Shown here: positions 1 through 7,180 of the stretch, piece after piece | Position numbering within the stretch: position 1 is the stretch's first letter | Layout of the letters: each line of letters begins with the position of its first letter | Assembly (NCBI GenBank): GCA_903910215.1 | Contig: CAIVYV010000374.1 | Coordinates: 1 to 8,172, forward strand | From: an uncultured Pseudomonadota bacterium | GTDB lineage: Bacteria; Pseudomonadota; Gammaproteobacteria; Steroidobacterales; Steroidobacteraceae | Length of the DNA stretch: 8,172 nucleotides | Direction of reading: 5' to 3' | The notes under the pieces: model-generated | The model's input: only the letters and a program-made list of their open reading frames with translations | Databases searched by the model: none | What the model was told of the DNA's origin: nothing | Position numbers and translations under genes: made by a program

Positions 1-7
1 TGATCAT
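1..7 (-). CDS. Probable start of the next operon gene (truncated by window edge)
   Basis: An ATG at 7-5 overlaps the VOC stop TGA (6-4) as ATGA, the same arrangement as at four other junctions here, and GAGG lies 7 nt upstream. Only Met-Ile can be read before the window ends. This is inferred from junction pattern and ribosome binding site; the product is unknown. Confidence 0.45.
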
Positions 8-1047
8 CGTGGTGCCTCGATTCGTGGTGCTTCGCTCAGCATCCAGTGGTAGCCGTCGGGTGCCAAGAAGGTGAAGCTGCGCCGCTTGAACTCATCTTCG
101 AGGATATCCGATACCGCTGTGGCTCCCGCTTGCGTGACGCGTTGATGCATCGCTTCGAGCTCGAACGTGCGCCAGCAGTACAAGCTGTAGCCAAGTGAGC
201 CCGCGCGAGAGTGTGATCGTCGATCTTCGATGTCGGCGTCGGCAGCGAAGCGAACGCATTTGAGTTTGCCAGAGCGTCGATCTTTGAGAGCTTTGCCGGA
301 AGCGGGGTCGTCAAAGTCGACCATGTGAAAACCTTCACCCGGTCGCAGTCCGAATATTCGACGCGAGCCCGTCGCGTTTTCGTAAGGAACCGTTTCCTCA
401 TGCATCCGCTGCAGACCGAGCGCCTGCTCGTAGAAATCGAAGATATGAGGATCGTCGCTCGCGACCATCAGGCCGAAGTGGGTGTGTTGACTGGAACGCA
501 GCAGGCTCGAGTGATCGATTTGCCCATAAGCCGGGCTTTCGTAGCCGAAGCGTTCAAAGAAGACCTGGCGATACTCCCGTTGTAGCAACACCATCTCGCG
601 AACACCGACGATAGGATCGCGAAACGGGCGTGCGCTGCGTTCTCCGCTCACTTCACCGATGACGGCGAGCACCGGGTGGATCAGGTTGAGTTCGGTGCCG
701 GAGGCGAGGGCGCGCTCAACATGATTGACGATATTGAGCACGCTGCTCGTCACACGCACGCCCCAGCGCGAACCCACGCAGCGCAGATCTTCCGTCAGAC
801 CGAGTCCCGCATTGAGCGGCTGCTCCCACTGCATCAGGCGGACGAGCCCGTGATCGGCATTCTGGTGCGCTAGGCGTATCGAACGAACCGCCGAGTTCAC
901 GCCATACAGTCGTTGCGCCGACTCGGCATCGAGGCTGCCGTCGAGATCAGGGTGGCAGCCGTAGGCGGCAAAATCCGCCAACGCTCGATCGAGGTCGGTG
1001 ACACCGACGCAGACTTCATGTAGTCCGCCGGTGCACCGCTCCGTCAT
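4..1047 (-). CDS. Two-module VOC superfamily protein (glyoxalase / extradiol dioxygenase-like)
   Basis: This 347-residue protein contains two tandem vicinal-oxygen-chelate modules. The first, about residues 8-155, opens with LHEVCVGVTDLDRALADFAAYG and closes with VGVREMVLLQ. The second, about 188-340, opens with HTHFGLMVASDDPHIFDFYEQALGL, and ends with SFTFLAPDGYHWMLSE. The strand-helix openings and the closing strands are the recognisable VOC signature. In the second module His190 near the start is a plausible metal ligand, with Glu239 or His240 (GEGFHMVDF) and residues of the DGYHW strand (His334, Glu339) as possible partners; the first module has His10 and Glu151. Whether a full metal site exists is uncertain. 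Members act as glyoxalases, isomerases, epimerases or extradiol dioxygenases, and context gives no clear choice. There is no convincing Shine-Dalgarno, so translation is probably coupled to the transporter through the ATGA overlap. The superfamily is confident; the reaction is unknown. Confidence 0.82.
   Translation of the reverse strand: MTERCTGGLHEVCVGVTDLDRALADFAAYGCHPDLDGSLDAESAQRLYGVNSAVRSIRLAHQNADHGLVRLMQWEQPLNAGLGLTEDLRCVGSRWGVRVTSSVLNIVNHVERALASGTELNLIHPVLAVIGEVSGERSARPFRDPIVGVREMVLLQREYRQVFFERFGYESPAYGQIDHSSLLRSSQHTHFGLMVASDDPHIFDFYEQALGLQRMHEETVPYENATGSRRIFGLRPGEGFHMVDFDDPASGKALKDRRSGKLKCVRFAADADIEDRRSHSRAGSLGYSLYCWRTFELEAMHQRVTQAGATAVSDILEDEFKRRSFTFLAPDGYHWMLSEAPRIEAPR
15..18 (-). 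promoter_or_regulatory. Ribosome binding site for the gene leaving the left edge
   Basis: GAGG sits 7 nt before the ATG at 7, within the last codons of the VOC gene. It supports translation continuing into a further gene beyond the window. Confidence 0.4.
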
Positions 1048-2393
1048 ACGTGACGGCGCTCGACGATGGCTTTACGGAACGCGGGCCTGCCCCAGGCCAA
1101 CAATATCGTGGCTAGGACCGCGGCGCCGCCCGTGACGATCGCTGTGCTTTTGCCGACGGCAAGATCATCGGCAAAAACATATTGCGTCATGACTGCCGTC
1201 AAAAACGGTGCGAGCCCGATACCGATCAAATTGACGAACAGGAGATAGATTGCCGACGCCTGTGCGCGCATGCGAGGCGGTGTGAGCACCACCACGCCGG
1301 CTGACGCCGCGCCAAATGCAAAGCAGGTGAAGAAGCCGAGCGGGATCAACAACACCGTTGACCACATGACATCATTGAGCAGCGTGCACACGCTCGCTAC
1401 GGGGATCAAAGCGACGGCTGCGGTGAGACCCACGCGCATTGCGGCATCGAGGTGCCCGGCCGCGCGCCAGCGATCGGTGAGCCAGCCGCCGGTGAGAATG
1501 CCGGCGGTGCCGAAAATGGCGATCGCGACACCCATGCGGGTGCCGGCTTCACCAAGCGGCATCTCGAGGACGCGCACGAAATACTGCACGCCCCAGATCT
1601 GGTAGACGTTGATCACCATGCCGAGGATGGAGAAGCCGAGTATCAGCGAACTGTACGCGCGCCACTCAGAGAGCATGTAGCGGATCGTGTCGGGGATGGA
1701 GGCGATATCGGCCTTGGCGGCTGCGACGCCGGGTCGCTCACGACGCACGGGTTCTTTGAGCGTCAGCACCCATAGTGCGAGCAGGATTCCGGGGATACCG
1801 ACGAGCAGGAACGTCAACTGCCAGGAGCGAATCGTCCCAATGATCGGCACAGTGTACTCGGGAGAGCTCGCGACAAATTGGATGACGGCGCCGCCGATGA
1901 TCAGCGCAAGTCCCACGCCGAGCGGCAAACCGATGACGAACACCGATAGTGCACGCCCCAGTTTTTTCTCGGGGAAACTATCGCCCGCCATGGAGAAGGT
2001 GGCCGGTGACAGCACCGCCTCACCGATCGCGACGCCAATTCGTGCCAGCGCAAGTTCGATGAACCCGCGCGCGACACCGCACAGCGCCGTCATGGCGCTC
2101 CACACGGCGACACCGGCTGCGATGATGTTACGACGGTTGTATCGATCGATCGCCCACGCGATCGGCACACCGACACCGGTGTAGAAAATGGCGAACACGA
2201 ACCCGTACAGCAAACTCATCTGAGTTTCGCTGATACCAAGGTCGGCACGGATAGGTCCGACCAAAAGGCCCAATACCACTCGATCGATGAACGAGAGGAT
2301 GTAGGCCAGCATCAGCACGAAAACCATGTACCAGGCGGTCGAGGCCTTGGGCCAATTGCCTTCGTCGGCAGAGGAGGGTGCGGCGTTGTTCAT
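1044..2393 (-). CDS. Major facilitator superfamily transporter (spinster-like group)
   Basis: This is a 449-residue inner-membrane transporter with about 12 hydrophobic helices. The N-terminal AYILSFIDRVVLGLLVGPI (residues 30-48) and the segment ARIGVAIGEAVLSPATFSMAGDSFP at 117-141 are typical of proteobacterial MFS proteins annotated as spinster-like or organic-anion transporters. MFS motif A appears between helices 2 and 3 as AWAIDRYNRRNI (79-90) and is echoed in the second half as GGWLTDRWR (302-310). A longer charged loop (about 212-245) joins the two six-helix halves. The start lies 17 bp after the oxidoreductase stop with no good Shine-Dalgarno. The stop overlaps the VOC gene as ATGA. 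From context it probably imports the substrate of the neighbouring oxidoreductase or VOC protein. Export of a product, or movement of a lipid-like molecule (eukaryotic spinster proteins carry lysolipids), are alternatives. The family is certain; the cargo is unknown. Confidence 0.92.
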   Translation of the reverse strand: MNNAAPSSADEGNWPKASTAWYMVFVLMLAYILSFIDRVVLGLLVGPIRADLGISETQMSLLYGFVFAIFYTGVGVPIAWAIDRYNRRNIIAAGVAVWSAMTALCGVARGFIELALARIGVAIGEAVLSPATFSMAGDSFPEKKLGRALSVFVIGLPLGVGLALIIGGAVIQFVASSPEYTVPIIGTIRSWQLTFLLVGIPGILLALWVLTLKEPVRRERPGVAAAKADIASIPDTIRYMLSEWRAYSSLILGFSILGMVINVYQIWGVQYFVRVLEMPLGEAGTRMGVAIAIFGTAGILTGGWLTDRWRAAGHLDAAMRVGLTAAVALIPVASVCTLLNDVMWSTVLLIPLGFFTCFAFGAASAGVVVLTPPRMRAQASAIYLLFVNLIGIGLAPFLTAVMTQYVFADDLAVGKSTAIVTGGAAVLATILLAWGRPAFRKAIVERRHV

Positions 2394-2410
2394 GCGCCGA
2401 TGATAGCCAG

Positions 2411-3841
2411 TCAGTGGCGAGGCCGCAGGACTTTGCCGGGGTTCAAGATGCCGTTCGGATCGAGTAGTTGTTTTAGCTGCTGCATCAGTTGCAGTTCGAC
2501 CGGATCGGCATAGCGTTCGAGCTCGTCAACTTTGTGTCGGCCTATGCCGTGCTCGGCGCTGAAACTGCCCCGATACTCTTGCACCAGATCATGGATGGCC
2601 CGACGAATCTCGGGTTCGCGCGCAAGTAACGATTTCCCGGCAGTCTCGCCGGACTGATTGATGTTGAAGTGCAGGTTGCCGTCACCGACATGTCCGTAGC
2701 ACACGAGAAAGCCTTCGGGTACGTGGGTGACGACCCAGTCGCTCGCTCTGTCGACAAACTCGGCCAGGCGATCAATCGGCAAAGACACATCATGTTTGAC
2801 GCTCGGTCCATCGCGTCGTTGGGCTTCGGGAATGTTTTCGCGGATGAACCAAAACGCGCTGCGCTCGCGCTCGCTTTGTGCGAGCAAGGCGTCGGTAATG
2901 AGCCCCGTTTCCATAGCGGCTTCCAGCAAACTCGCCAGACGCTCCTCGATCGGATCGTCCGCATCGCTGCTGCTGACTTCGCAGAGGATGCACCAGGGCG
3001 ATGAGGCCGAGATGTCGACGCGAGCACCGAGGTGACGCTCCACAAGTTCAAGCGCTGCGCGCGGTAGCAGCTCGAACGAGCTCACCCGGTCGCCACTGCC
3101 AGCGCGCAACTTGGCGAGCAGTTCCACGGCATCTTTCACTGACGGAACGGCGACGATCGCGGTACCGTGGCGTTTCGGTAGCGGGAAGAGCTTCAGGCTA
3201 GCGGCCGTGATCACGCCAAGTGTGCCCTCGGCACCGATGAACCACTGCCTAAGATCGTAGCCGGTGTTGTCTTTGCGCAGCGCCGACAGTGACGAGATCA
3301 CCCGGCCATCTGCGAGGACGACCTCGAGTCCGAGGGTGAGATCACGCGTCATGCCGTAGCGCAGCACGTTGACACCGCCCGCGTTGGTCGAGAGATTGCC
3401 CCCGATCGTGCAACTACCCTCCGAGCCGAGACTGAGCGGAAAGTAGCGATCGACCGACTCCGCTGCGCGCTGGATTTCTTTGAGTATGCAACCTGCCTCG
3501 ACGACGAGGGAGTTGTTGAGCGGTTCAACGCCACGAATTCGATTCATGCGGCGCAGCGACATCACGAGTTGAGTGCCGCTGTCGTCTGGTGTGCCAGCCG
3601 CGCAGTAACCCGTATTACCACCTTGCGGAACCACTGGGATACGCAGTGCGTTGCAGAACTTGAGAATATCCGCCACCTCGCTCGTCGAGCGCGGTAAGGC
3701 GAGCGCAAGCGCGCGGCCGGGATACAGTTTTCGATGGTCAACGCTAATGCCAGCCAGCACGTCAGCCGAGGTGGCAATGACCTCGCTACCGAATCTAGAC
3801 AGCAGCTGTCCGAGCGCTGAGGAGGGACCCGCGGGCATCAT
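2411..3841 (-). CDS. FAD-linked oxidoreductase (GlcD / D-2-hydroxyglutarate or D-lactate dehydrogenase-like)
   Basis: This 476-residue flavoenzyme has the VAO/PCMH fold and probably oxidises a D-2-hydroxy acid to the 2-oxo acid. The FAD-binding half shows PQGGNTGYCAAG at residues 72-83, IGGNLSTNAGG at 146-156, KDNTGYDL at 190-197 and GAEGTLGVIT at 203-212. The FAD-oxidase C-terminal half has YGHVGDGNLHFN (His384, His391) and AEHGIG (Glu430, His431), which in relatives form the metal/substrate site, then NPGKVL near the end. There is no iron-sulfur domain. The substrate cannot be read from sequence; D-lactate, D-2-hydroxyglutarate and glycolate are all possible. A GTG at 3853 would add four residues, but the ATG at 3841 makes an exact ATGA overlap with the methyltransferase stop and has GGAG 11 nt upstream, so it is preferred. 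A second ATG follows directly. It is followed after 17 bp by a transporter gene, suggesting uptake and oxidation of one compound. Confidence 0.9.
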   Translation of the reverse strand: MMPAGPSSALGQLLSRFGSEVIATSADVLAGISVDHRKLYPGRALALALPRSTSEVADILKFCNALRIPVVPQGGNTGYCAAGTPDDSGTQLVMSLRRMNRIRGVEPLNNSLVVEAGCILKEIQRAAESVDRYFPLSLGSEGSCTIGGNLSTNAGGVNVLRYGMTRDLTLGLEVVLADGRVISSLSALRKDNTGYDLRQWFIGAEGTLGVITAASLKLFPLPKRHGTAIVAVPSVKDAVELLAKLRAGSGDRVSSFELLPRAALELVERHLGARVDISASSPWCILCEVSSSDADDPIEERLASLLEAAMETGLITDALLAQSERERSAFWFIRENIPEAQRRDGPSVKHDVSLPIDRLAEFVDRASDWVVTHVPEGFLVCYGHVGDGNLHFNINQSGETAGKSLLAREPEIRRAIHDLVQEYRGSFSAEHGIGRHKVDELERYADPVELQLMQQLKQLLDPNGILNPGKVLRPRH

Positions 3842-5097
3842 GTCAGTCGACACTCCGGCTTGGTGAGCAGGAACTGCACATCACCCAATTGCCGCTCTGC
3901 GAATCCGCCTTCGCAGTAGCAAAGATAATACTCCCAAAGTCGGACGAAGCTTTCCGGGTAACCCAAAGCGCGTACTTGATCGATATTTGCGAAAAAGTTT
4001 TTACGCCATTCGCGCAGCGTGCGAGCGTAGTGGGGTCCGATATCTTCGAGATGGAAGATCTTGAGATCGGTCGCCTTGGTGAGCGTGCGGGCGATCAGTT
4101 CGACGCTCGGAATGAAGCTCCCTGGGAAGACATAGCGCTGGATGTAATCGACCGATCGTCGCGCTCGCTCGTAATACTGGTCTTGCAGCGTGATCGCTTG
4201 TAGCAACATGGCACCATGCGGTCGTAATAGATCGGAGCACTTTCGCAGATACGTTTCGAGATAGTTCTCTCCGACAGCCTCGATCATTTCGATCGAAAAT
4301 GCCTTGTCGAACGTACCCTTGAGATCGCGATAGTCCTCGAGCAACAAGGTGATGCGATCTTGTAAGCCGCGTTCGGCGATCCGGTCGCGGGTGTAGTCGT
4401 GTTGCTCGCGAGAGATGGTCGTGGTCGTGACATGACAACCGTAGCGCTCGGCGGCATGCATGGCGAGACCGCCCCAACCCGTTCCAATTTCGATTACCGA
4501 GTCACCGGGCTGCAGTTGCAGCTTGCGGCAGACGGCGTCGAATTTGGCGATCGAAGCGTCTTCAAGCGTGCTGGTTTCATCACGGAAGATACCGCAGGAA
4601 TAGGCCATGGTCGGATCGAGCATCAGCTTGTAGAGCTCGTTGCCGAGATCGTAGTGCGCGGCGATATTGCGCGCACTGCCTTGCTTGCTGTTGCGATTGA
4701 GGAAGTGCAACACGCGCATGGCAGGTTGCGTGAGGAACGACCAGCGGCCATCGAGCGAGTTCATCATTTGGCGATTCGCCACGAAGAGCTGCACCAGTGC
4801 GGTCAGATCGTCACAACGCCACAGTCCGTGGATATAGGCCTCGCCTGCGCCGAGCGTGCCGCCGAAAGCAGCGTCCGCATAGAGTTGTTCATCGAGAATT
4901 TGCAAAGTGACGCTGACATCAAGCCGCGGTGTTCGCGCTCCGAAGCGCGAACGCGTTCCGTCCGGGTCGATCAAGATCAACTCACCATCTCGCAACAAGG
5001 TCAGCTGCGAACGCAACAACTTGCGCCCTAGACGGACCAACAACGGCGCAGACGCACGCTTGCGATCCGGCAGCAGTTCACTAGCGCGAGTATTCAT
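3838..5097 (-). CDS. cfa: Cyclopropane-fatty-acid synthase family SAM methyltransferase
   Basis: This 419-residue enzyme transfers a methylene or methyl group from SAM to the double bond of an unsaturated phospholipid acyl chain at the membrane. The SAM motif VIEIGTGWGG is at residues 201-210. The active-site Cys is in MAYSCG (Cys168), the Glu matching E. coli Glu239 is in EMIEAVG (Glu273), and the C-terminal EYYLCYCEGGF at about 389-399 carries the conserved Tyr. At the position of E. coli His266, which contacts the bicarbonate base, the residue is Gln (Gln300, in LLQAI). The region TLREWRKNFFANIDQVRALG resembles plant cyclopropane synthases and the second CFA paralogues of proteobacteria more than E. 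coli Cfa. The start at 5097 was preferred over the ATG at 5142 because it makes an exact ATGA overlap with DUF1365 and has GGAG upstream. The C-terminus overlaps the next gene. The product could be a cyclopropane or a methyl-branched unsaturated fatty acid; methylase-type homologues feed furan fatty acid synthesis in some alphaproteobacteria. Confidence 0.92.
   Translation of the reverse strand: MNTRASELLPDRKRASAPLLVRLGRKLLRSQLTLLRDGELILIDPDGTRSRFGARTPRLDVSVTLQILDEQLYADAAFGGTLGAGEAYIHGLWRCDDLTALVQLFVANRQMMNSLDGRWSFLTQPAMRVLHFLNRNSKQGSARNIAAHYDLGNELYKLMLDPTMAYSCGIFRDETSTLEDASIAKFDAVCRKLQLQPGDSVIEIGTGWGGLAMHAAERYGCHVTTTTISREQHDYTRDRIAERGLQDRITLLLEDYRDLKGTFDKAFSIEMIEAVGENYLETYLRKCSDLLRPHGAMLLQAITLQDQYYERARRSVDYIQRYVFPGSFIPSVELIARTLTKATDLKIFHLEDIGPHYARTLREWRKNFFANIDQVRALGYPESFVRLWEYYLCYCEGGFAERQLGDVQFLLTKPECRLT
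3853..3856 (-). promoter_or_regulatory. Ribosome binding site of the FAD-linked oxidoreductase
   Basis: GGAG lies 11 nt before the ATG at 3841, the same spacing as at the methyltransferase start. Its last G is the first base of the competing GTG at 3853-3851, so the GTG cannot use this site. This favours the ATG. Confidence 0.5.
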
Positions 5098-5861
5098 GAT
5101 GCGTGTTTCTCCGGGTGCACGAAGAAGGGTATGCGCTTCCACCAGAGGCGCAGTGCCTGCCAGTAGATCAGCCAGCTAACCTTCAGAGTCATCAACGGGA
5201 ACGACCAGAGTGCGCGAGCGAGGCTGCCACTCGTCAATGGAAGACGACGCAAAGTGAGCGAAGAGTCGAAATCACATTGTCCTTCGCGCCAATTTTCCAT
5301 GTGGACATCCAGCGACTCGCCAGGTGCGGTGAAGCGCCAGTCGTAACGCATGTCCATCGGCAGGAACGGCGAGACATGGAAGCGCTTGTCGAATTGCCAG
5401 CGGAAGACTTTTGCGCCGACTCGCTCGGCATTGGTCACAGAGAGCACATACGAATGTCGCTCGTCCCAAGGGGTGTTTGTAATCTCGGCCACGACCGTCT
5501 CCAGTTCGCGCCCTGTGGCGTCGTACACGTAGTAGAAGCTGACCGGATTGAAGTTGTACCCGAATTGACGCAGGTGAGTCAGCAGGCGGATAGGCCCGCT
5601 GGGTCGTTGCCCCGTTGTCTGCTCCACTCGGTCGCGAACGGCTTCGGCCAGCGGGGTGGCAGGATCACCGAGATAATCCGCGCGGCGAAACCAGGCGAGT
5701 GCCGGCCGCCGCGATGACCAGAACCACCTATCCTCGAACAAGGTCGGCAGCTCTCCTAGATCGATCAACGTGAAGTAGATGCGATAGCGAAAGTCGTTGC
5801 GTCGCGGTGCGAAGCGACGATGCCGCAAGTGCCCGACATAGAGGGCGCTTTGCCTGCTCAT
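5094..5861 (-). CDS. DUF1365 family protein (COG3496)
   Basis: This 255-residue protein has the DUF1365 hallmarks: YVGHLRHRRFAPRRNDFRY at residues 8-26, FGYNFNPVSFYYVYD at 100-114, EITNTPW at 126-132, KRFHVSPFLPMD at 159-170, and a C-terminal WQALRLWWKRIPFFVHP at 234-250. The biochemical function of the family is not established to my knowledge. It is repeatedly encoded between the COG2907 flavoprotein and a CFA-type methyltransferase, as here, so a role in membrane fatty acid modification is inferred. The aromatic and basic C-terminus, preceded by a hydrophobic stretch at about 214-240, suggests membrane association. An in-frame ATG exists 84 bp upstream, but those 28 residues lie inside the upstream gene and do not resemble the family. 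The ATG at 5861 overlaps the upstream TGA as ATGA. No Shine-Dalgarno is visible, so translation is probably coupled. The stop forms another ATGA with the next gene. Confidence 0.9.
   Translation of the reverse strand: MSRQSALYVGHLRHRRFAPRRNDFRYRIYFTLIDLGELPTLFEDRWFWSSRRPALAWFRRADYLGDPATPLAEAVRDRVEQTTGQRPSGPIRLLTHLRQFGYNFNPVSFYYVYDATGRELETVVAEITNTPWDERHSYVLSVTNAERVGAKVFRWQFDKRFHVSPFLPMDMRYDWRFTAPGESLDVHMENWREGQCDFDSSLTLRRLPLTSGSLARALWSFPLMTLKVSWLIYWQALRLWWKRIPFFVHPEKHAS
5109..5112 (-). promoter_or_regulatory. Ribosome binding site of the CFA-type methyltransferase
   Basis: GGAG lies 11 nt before the ATG at 5097, inside the end of the DUF1365 gene. It favours the ATGA-overlap start over the longer frame beginning at 5142. 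Confidence 0.5.
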
Positions 5862-7168
5862 GCAGGGTTGCGACGTTGCGGTTCGAGGGTAGGTTGGGGC
5901 GGGCGTTGGCCGCCGGTGACCTTGGCAAAGTCGTCGAGCGCCCACAACCCGCTCACTACGCCATCCTCATGGAAGCCATAACGCCAGTACGCGCCGCAGT
6001 AAAAGCTGCGCTGATGACCGGACACTTCCGAGCGGCGCGCTTGGGCGCGCACGGCCTCGGGTGTGTACACCGGATGGTCGTAGACGTAGCGGCCGAGAAT
6101 CTGCGCAGGGTCGATGTCATCGCGATTGAGCGTGACGAGAAAACGCGTCGACGAGTCGATACTCTGCAGCACGTTCATATCGTAGGTGAGGCAGACCCGC
6201 TCGGTGTCGGGATCGCGCAAATGGTAGTTCCAGGCTGCGCGCGCGAGAGGTTTGCGAGGTAGCACTCGCGCATCGGTGTGCAGGATCGCTTCATTGGGCT
6301 GGTAGGGGAAGGCGCCGAGCACGTCGCGCTCGATATCCGAGGGCGACTCGAGCATGGCAAGCGTCTGATCGCTGTGGCAAGCCATGAACACATAATCGAA
6401 GTGATCGGGTTCGCCGTGCGCGTCGATGATGTCGACACGATCGGCATGACGACGTATCTGTTTGACGGGTGTGCCGACTCGACTGGTTACGCGCCCGTCC
6501 CGGGTGAACACCCGCGCCATTTGCCGTACGTATTCGCGTGAACCGCCGCGAACGGTGCGCCATACCGGTCGATCGTCAATGTTGAGAAAGCCGTGCCGAT
6601 CAAAGAAATCGACGAAGAAGCGCGCCGGGAAGTTCAGCATGCCGCTGCCCGTTGCCGACCAGATGGCGCGACCCATCGGCACGATGTACTGCTCGATGAA
6701 AGCGCGCGAGTAGCGCTCGCGCTGCAGGTAGTGGCCGAGAGTTTCGGAGTGAGCGTCATCGCGCAGCAAGGACCGACAGTCACGATTGAAGCGCAGAATG
6801 TCGGCGATCATCTGCAGGAATTTCGGATTGACGATATTCCTTCTCTGCGCGAACAGCGAGTTGATCGAGGTGCCGTTGTATTCGAGTCCGCTACGCTCGC
6901 AACGCAGTGAAAAGCTCATGTTCGACCACTGCCACTCGACGCCGAGTTCAGTGAGTAAGGCGATGAAGTTGGGGTAAGTCCAATCATTGAAGACGATGAA
7001 TCCGGTGTCGATCGCATACGAGCGATCGCCGATCTGAACGTCTTTTGTGGCCGTATGACCGCCGAGATAGTCGTTGGCTTCGTAGATCACGACCTCGTGG
7101 TCGCGACGCAAGTGCCAGGCGGTGGTGAGGCCAGCGACTCCGGAGCCGACGATGGCAACTCGGCTCAT
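5858..7168 (-). CDS. FAD-dependent amine-oxidase-like protein (COG2907 type, CFA-associated)
   Basis: This 436-residue flavoprotein belongs to the amine oxidase/phytoene desaturase-like superfamily. The N-terminus is a Rossmann FAD site: GSGVAG at residues 8-13, then IYEAN with the ribose-binding Glu at position 30, then LGGHT at 35-39. The C-terminal motif CGAYWRYGFHEDG at 391-403 is characteristic of the group found beside cyclopropane fatty acid synthases. No signal peptide or membrane helix is seen, so it is probably cytosolic or peripheral to the membrane. Its reaction is not firmly established; in this context it likely oxidises an unsaturated or methylated acyl chain, or supports the methyltransferase. 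It starts 10 bp after the desaturase stop behind a perfect AGGAGG, and its TGA overlaps the DUF1365 ATG by 4 bp. Land-plant cyclopropane synthases carry a related oxidase-like domain fused ahead of the methyltransferase, which supports a linked function. The family call is secure; the substrate is inferred. Confidence 0.9.
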   Translation of the reverse strand: MSRVAIVGSGVAGLTTAWHLRRDHEVVIYEANDYLGGHTATKDVQIGDRSYAIDTGFIVFNDWTYPNFIALLTELGVEWQWSNMSFSLRCERSGLEYNGTSINSLFAQRRNIVNPKFLQMIADILRFNRDCRSLLRDDAHSETLGHYLQRERYSRAFIEQYIVPMGRAIWSATGSGMLNFPARFFVDFFDRHGFLNIDDRPVWRTVRGGSREYVRQMARVFTRDGRVTSRVGTPVKQIRRHADRVDIIDAHGEPDHFDYVFMACHSDQTLAMLESPSDIERDVLGAFPYQPNEAILHTDARVLPRKPLARAAWNYHLRDPDTERVCLTYDMNVLQSIDSSTRFLVTLNRDDIDPAQILGRYVYDHPVYTPEAVRAQARRSEVSGHQRSFYCGAYWRYGFHEDGVVSGLWALDDFAKVTGGQRPPQPTLEPQRRNPA

Positions 7169-7172
7169 GGTT

Positions 7173-7180
7173 CCCTCCTC
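7173..7180 (-). promoter_or_regulatory. Strong Shine-Dalgarno for the FAD oxidoreductase
   Basis: GAGGAGGG contains a perfect AGGAGG (7179-7174) spaced 5 nt from the ATG at 7168. The desaturase stop TGA (7181-7179) overlaps the first base of the AGGAGG. It is the strongest ribosome binding site in the window, and the genes after it rely more on stop/start overlap. Confidence 0.85.

Noticed and set aside
2140..2155. Short run of CGATCGATCG-like sequence, a possible repeat or operator
   Set aside because: It is inside the transporter coding region, encodes ordinary residues around the DRYNRR motif (AIDRYN), and GATC/CGATCG words are common throughout this window.
1687..2184. 165-residue open frame on the plus strand
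   Set aside because: It is antisense to the MFS transporter; the composition is rich in Ser, Thr, Pro and Ala, as expected from a shadow frame.
2542..3051. 169-residue minus-strand frame inside the FAD-linked oxidoreductase
   Set aside because: It is an out-of-frame shadow on the same strand; the oxidoreductase reading frame is unbroken with all motifs, so there is no frameshift or nested gene to support.
4399..5031. 210-residue open frame on the plus strand
   Set aside because: It lies wholly antisense to the CFA-type methyltransferase, whose motifs are intact, and its translation shows no recognisable domain. Long antisense frames are expected in GC-rich coding DNA.
5103..5717. 204-residue open frame on the plus strand
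   Set aside because: It is antisense to the DUF1365 gene, with no family resemblance.
5862..5945. 28-residue N-terminal extension of the DUF1365 protein
   Set aside because: It lies within the end of the flavoprotein gene, is Arg/Pro-rich without family similarity, and the ATG at 5861 gives an exact ATGA overlap.
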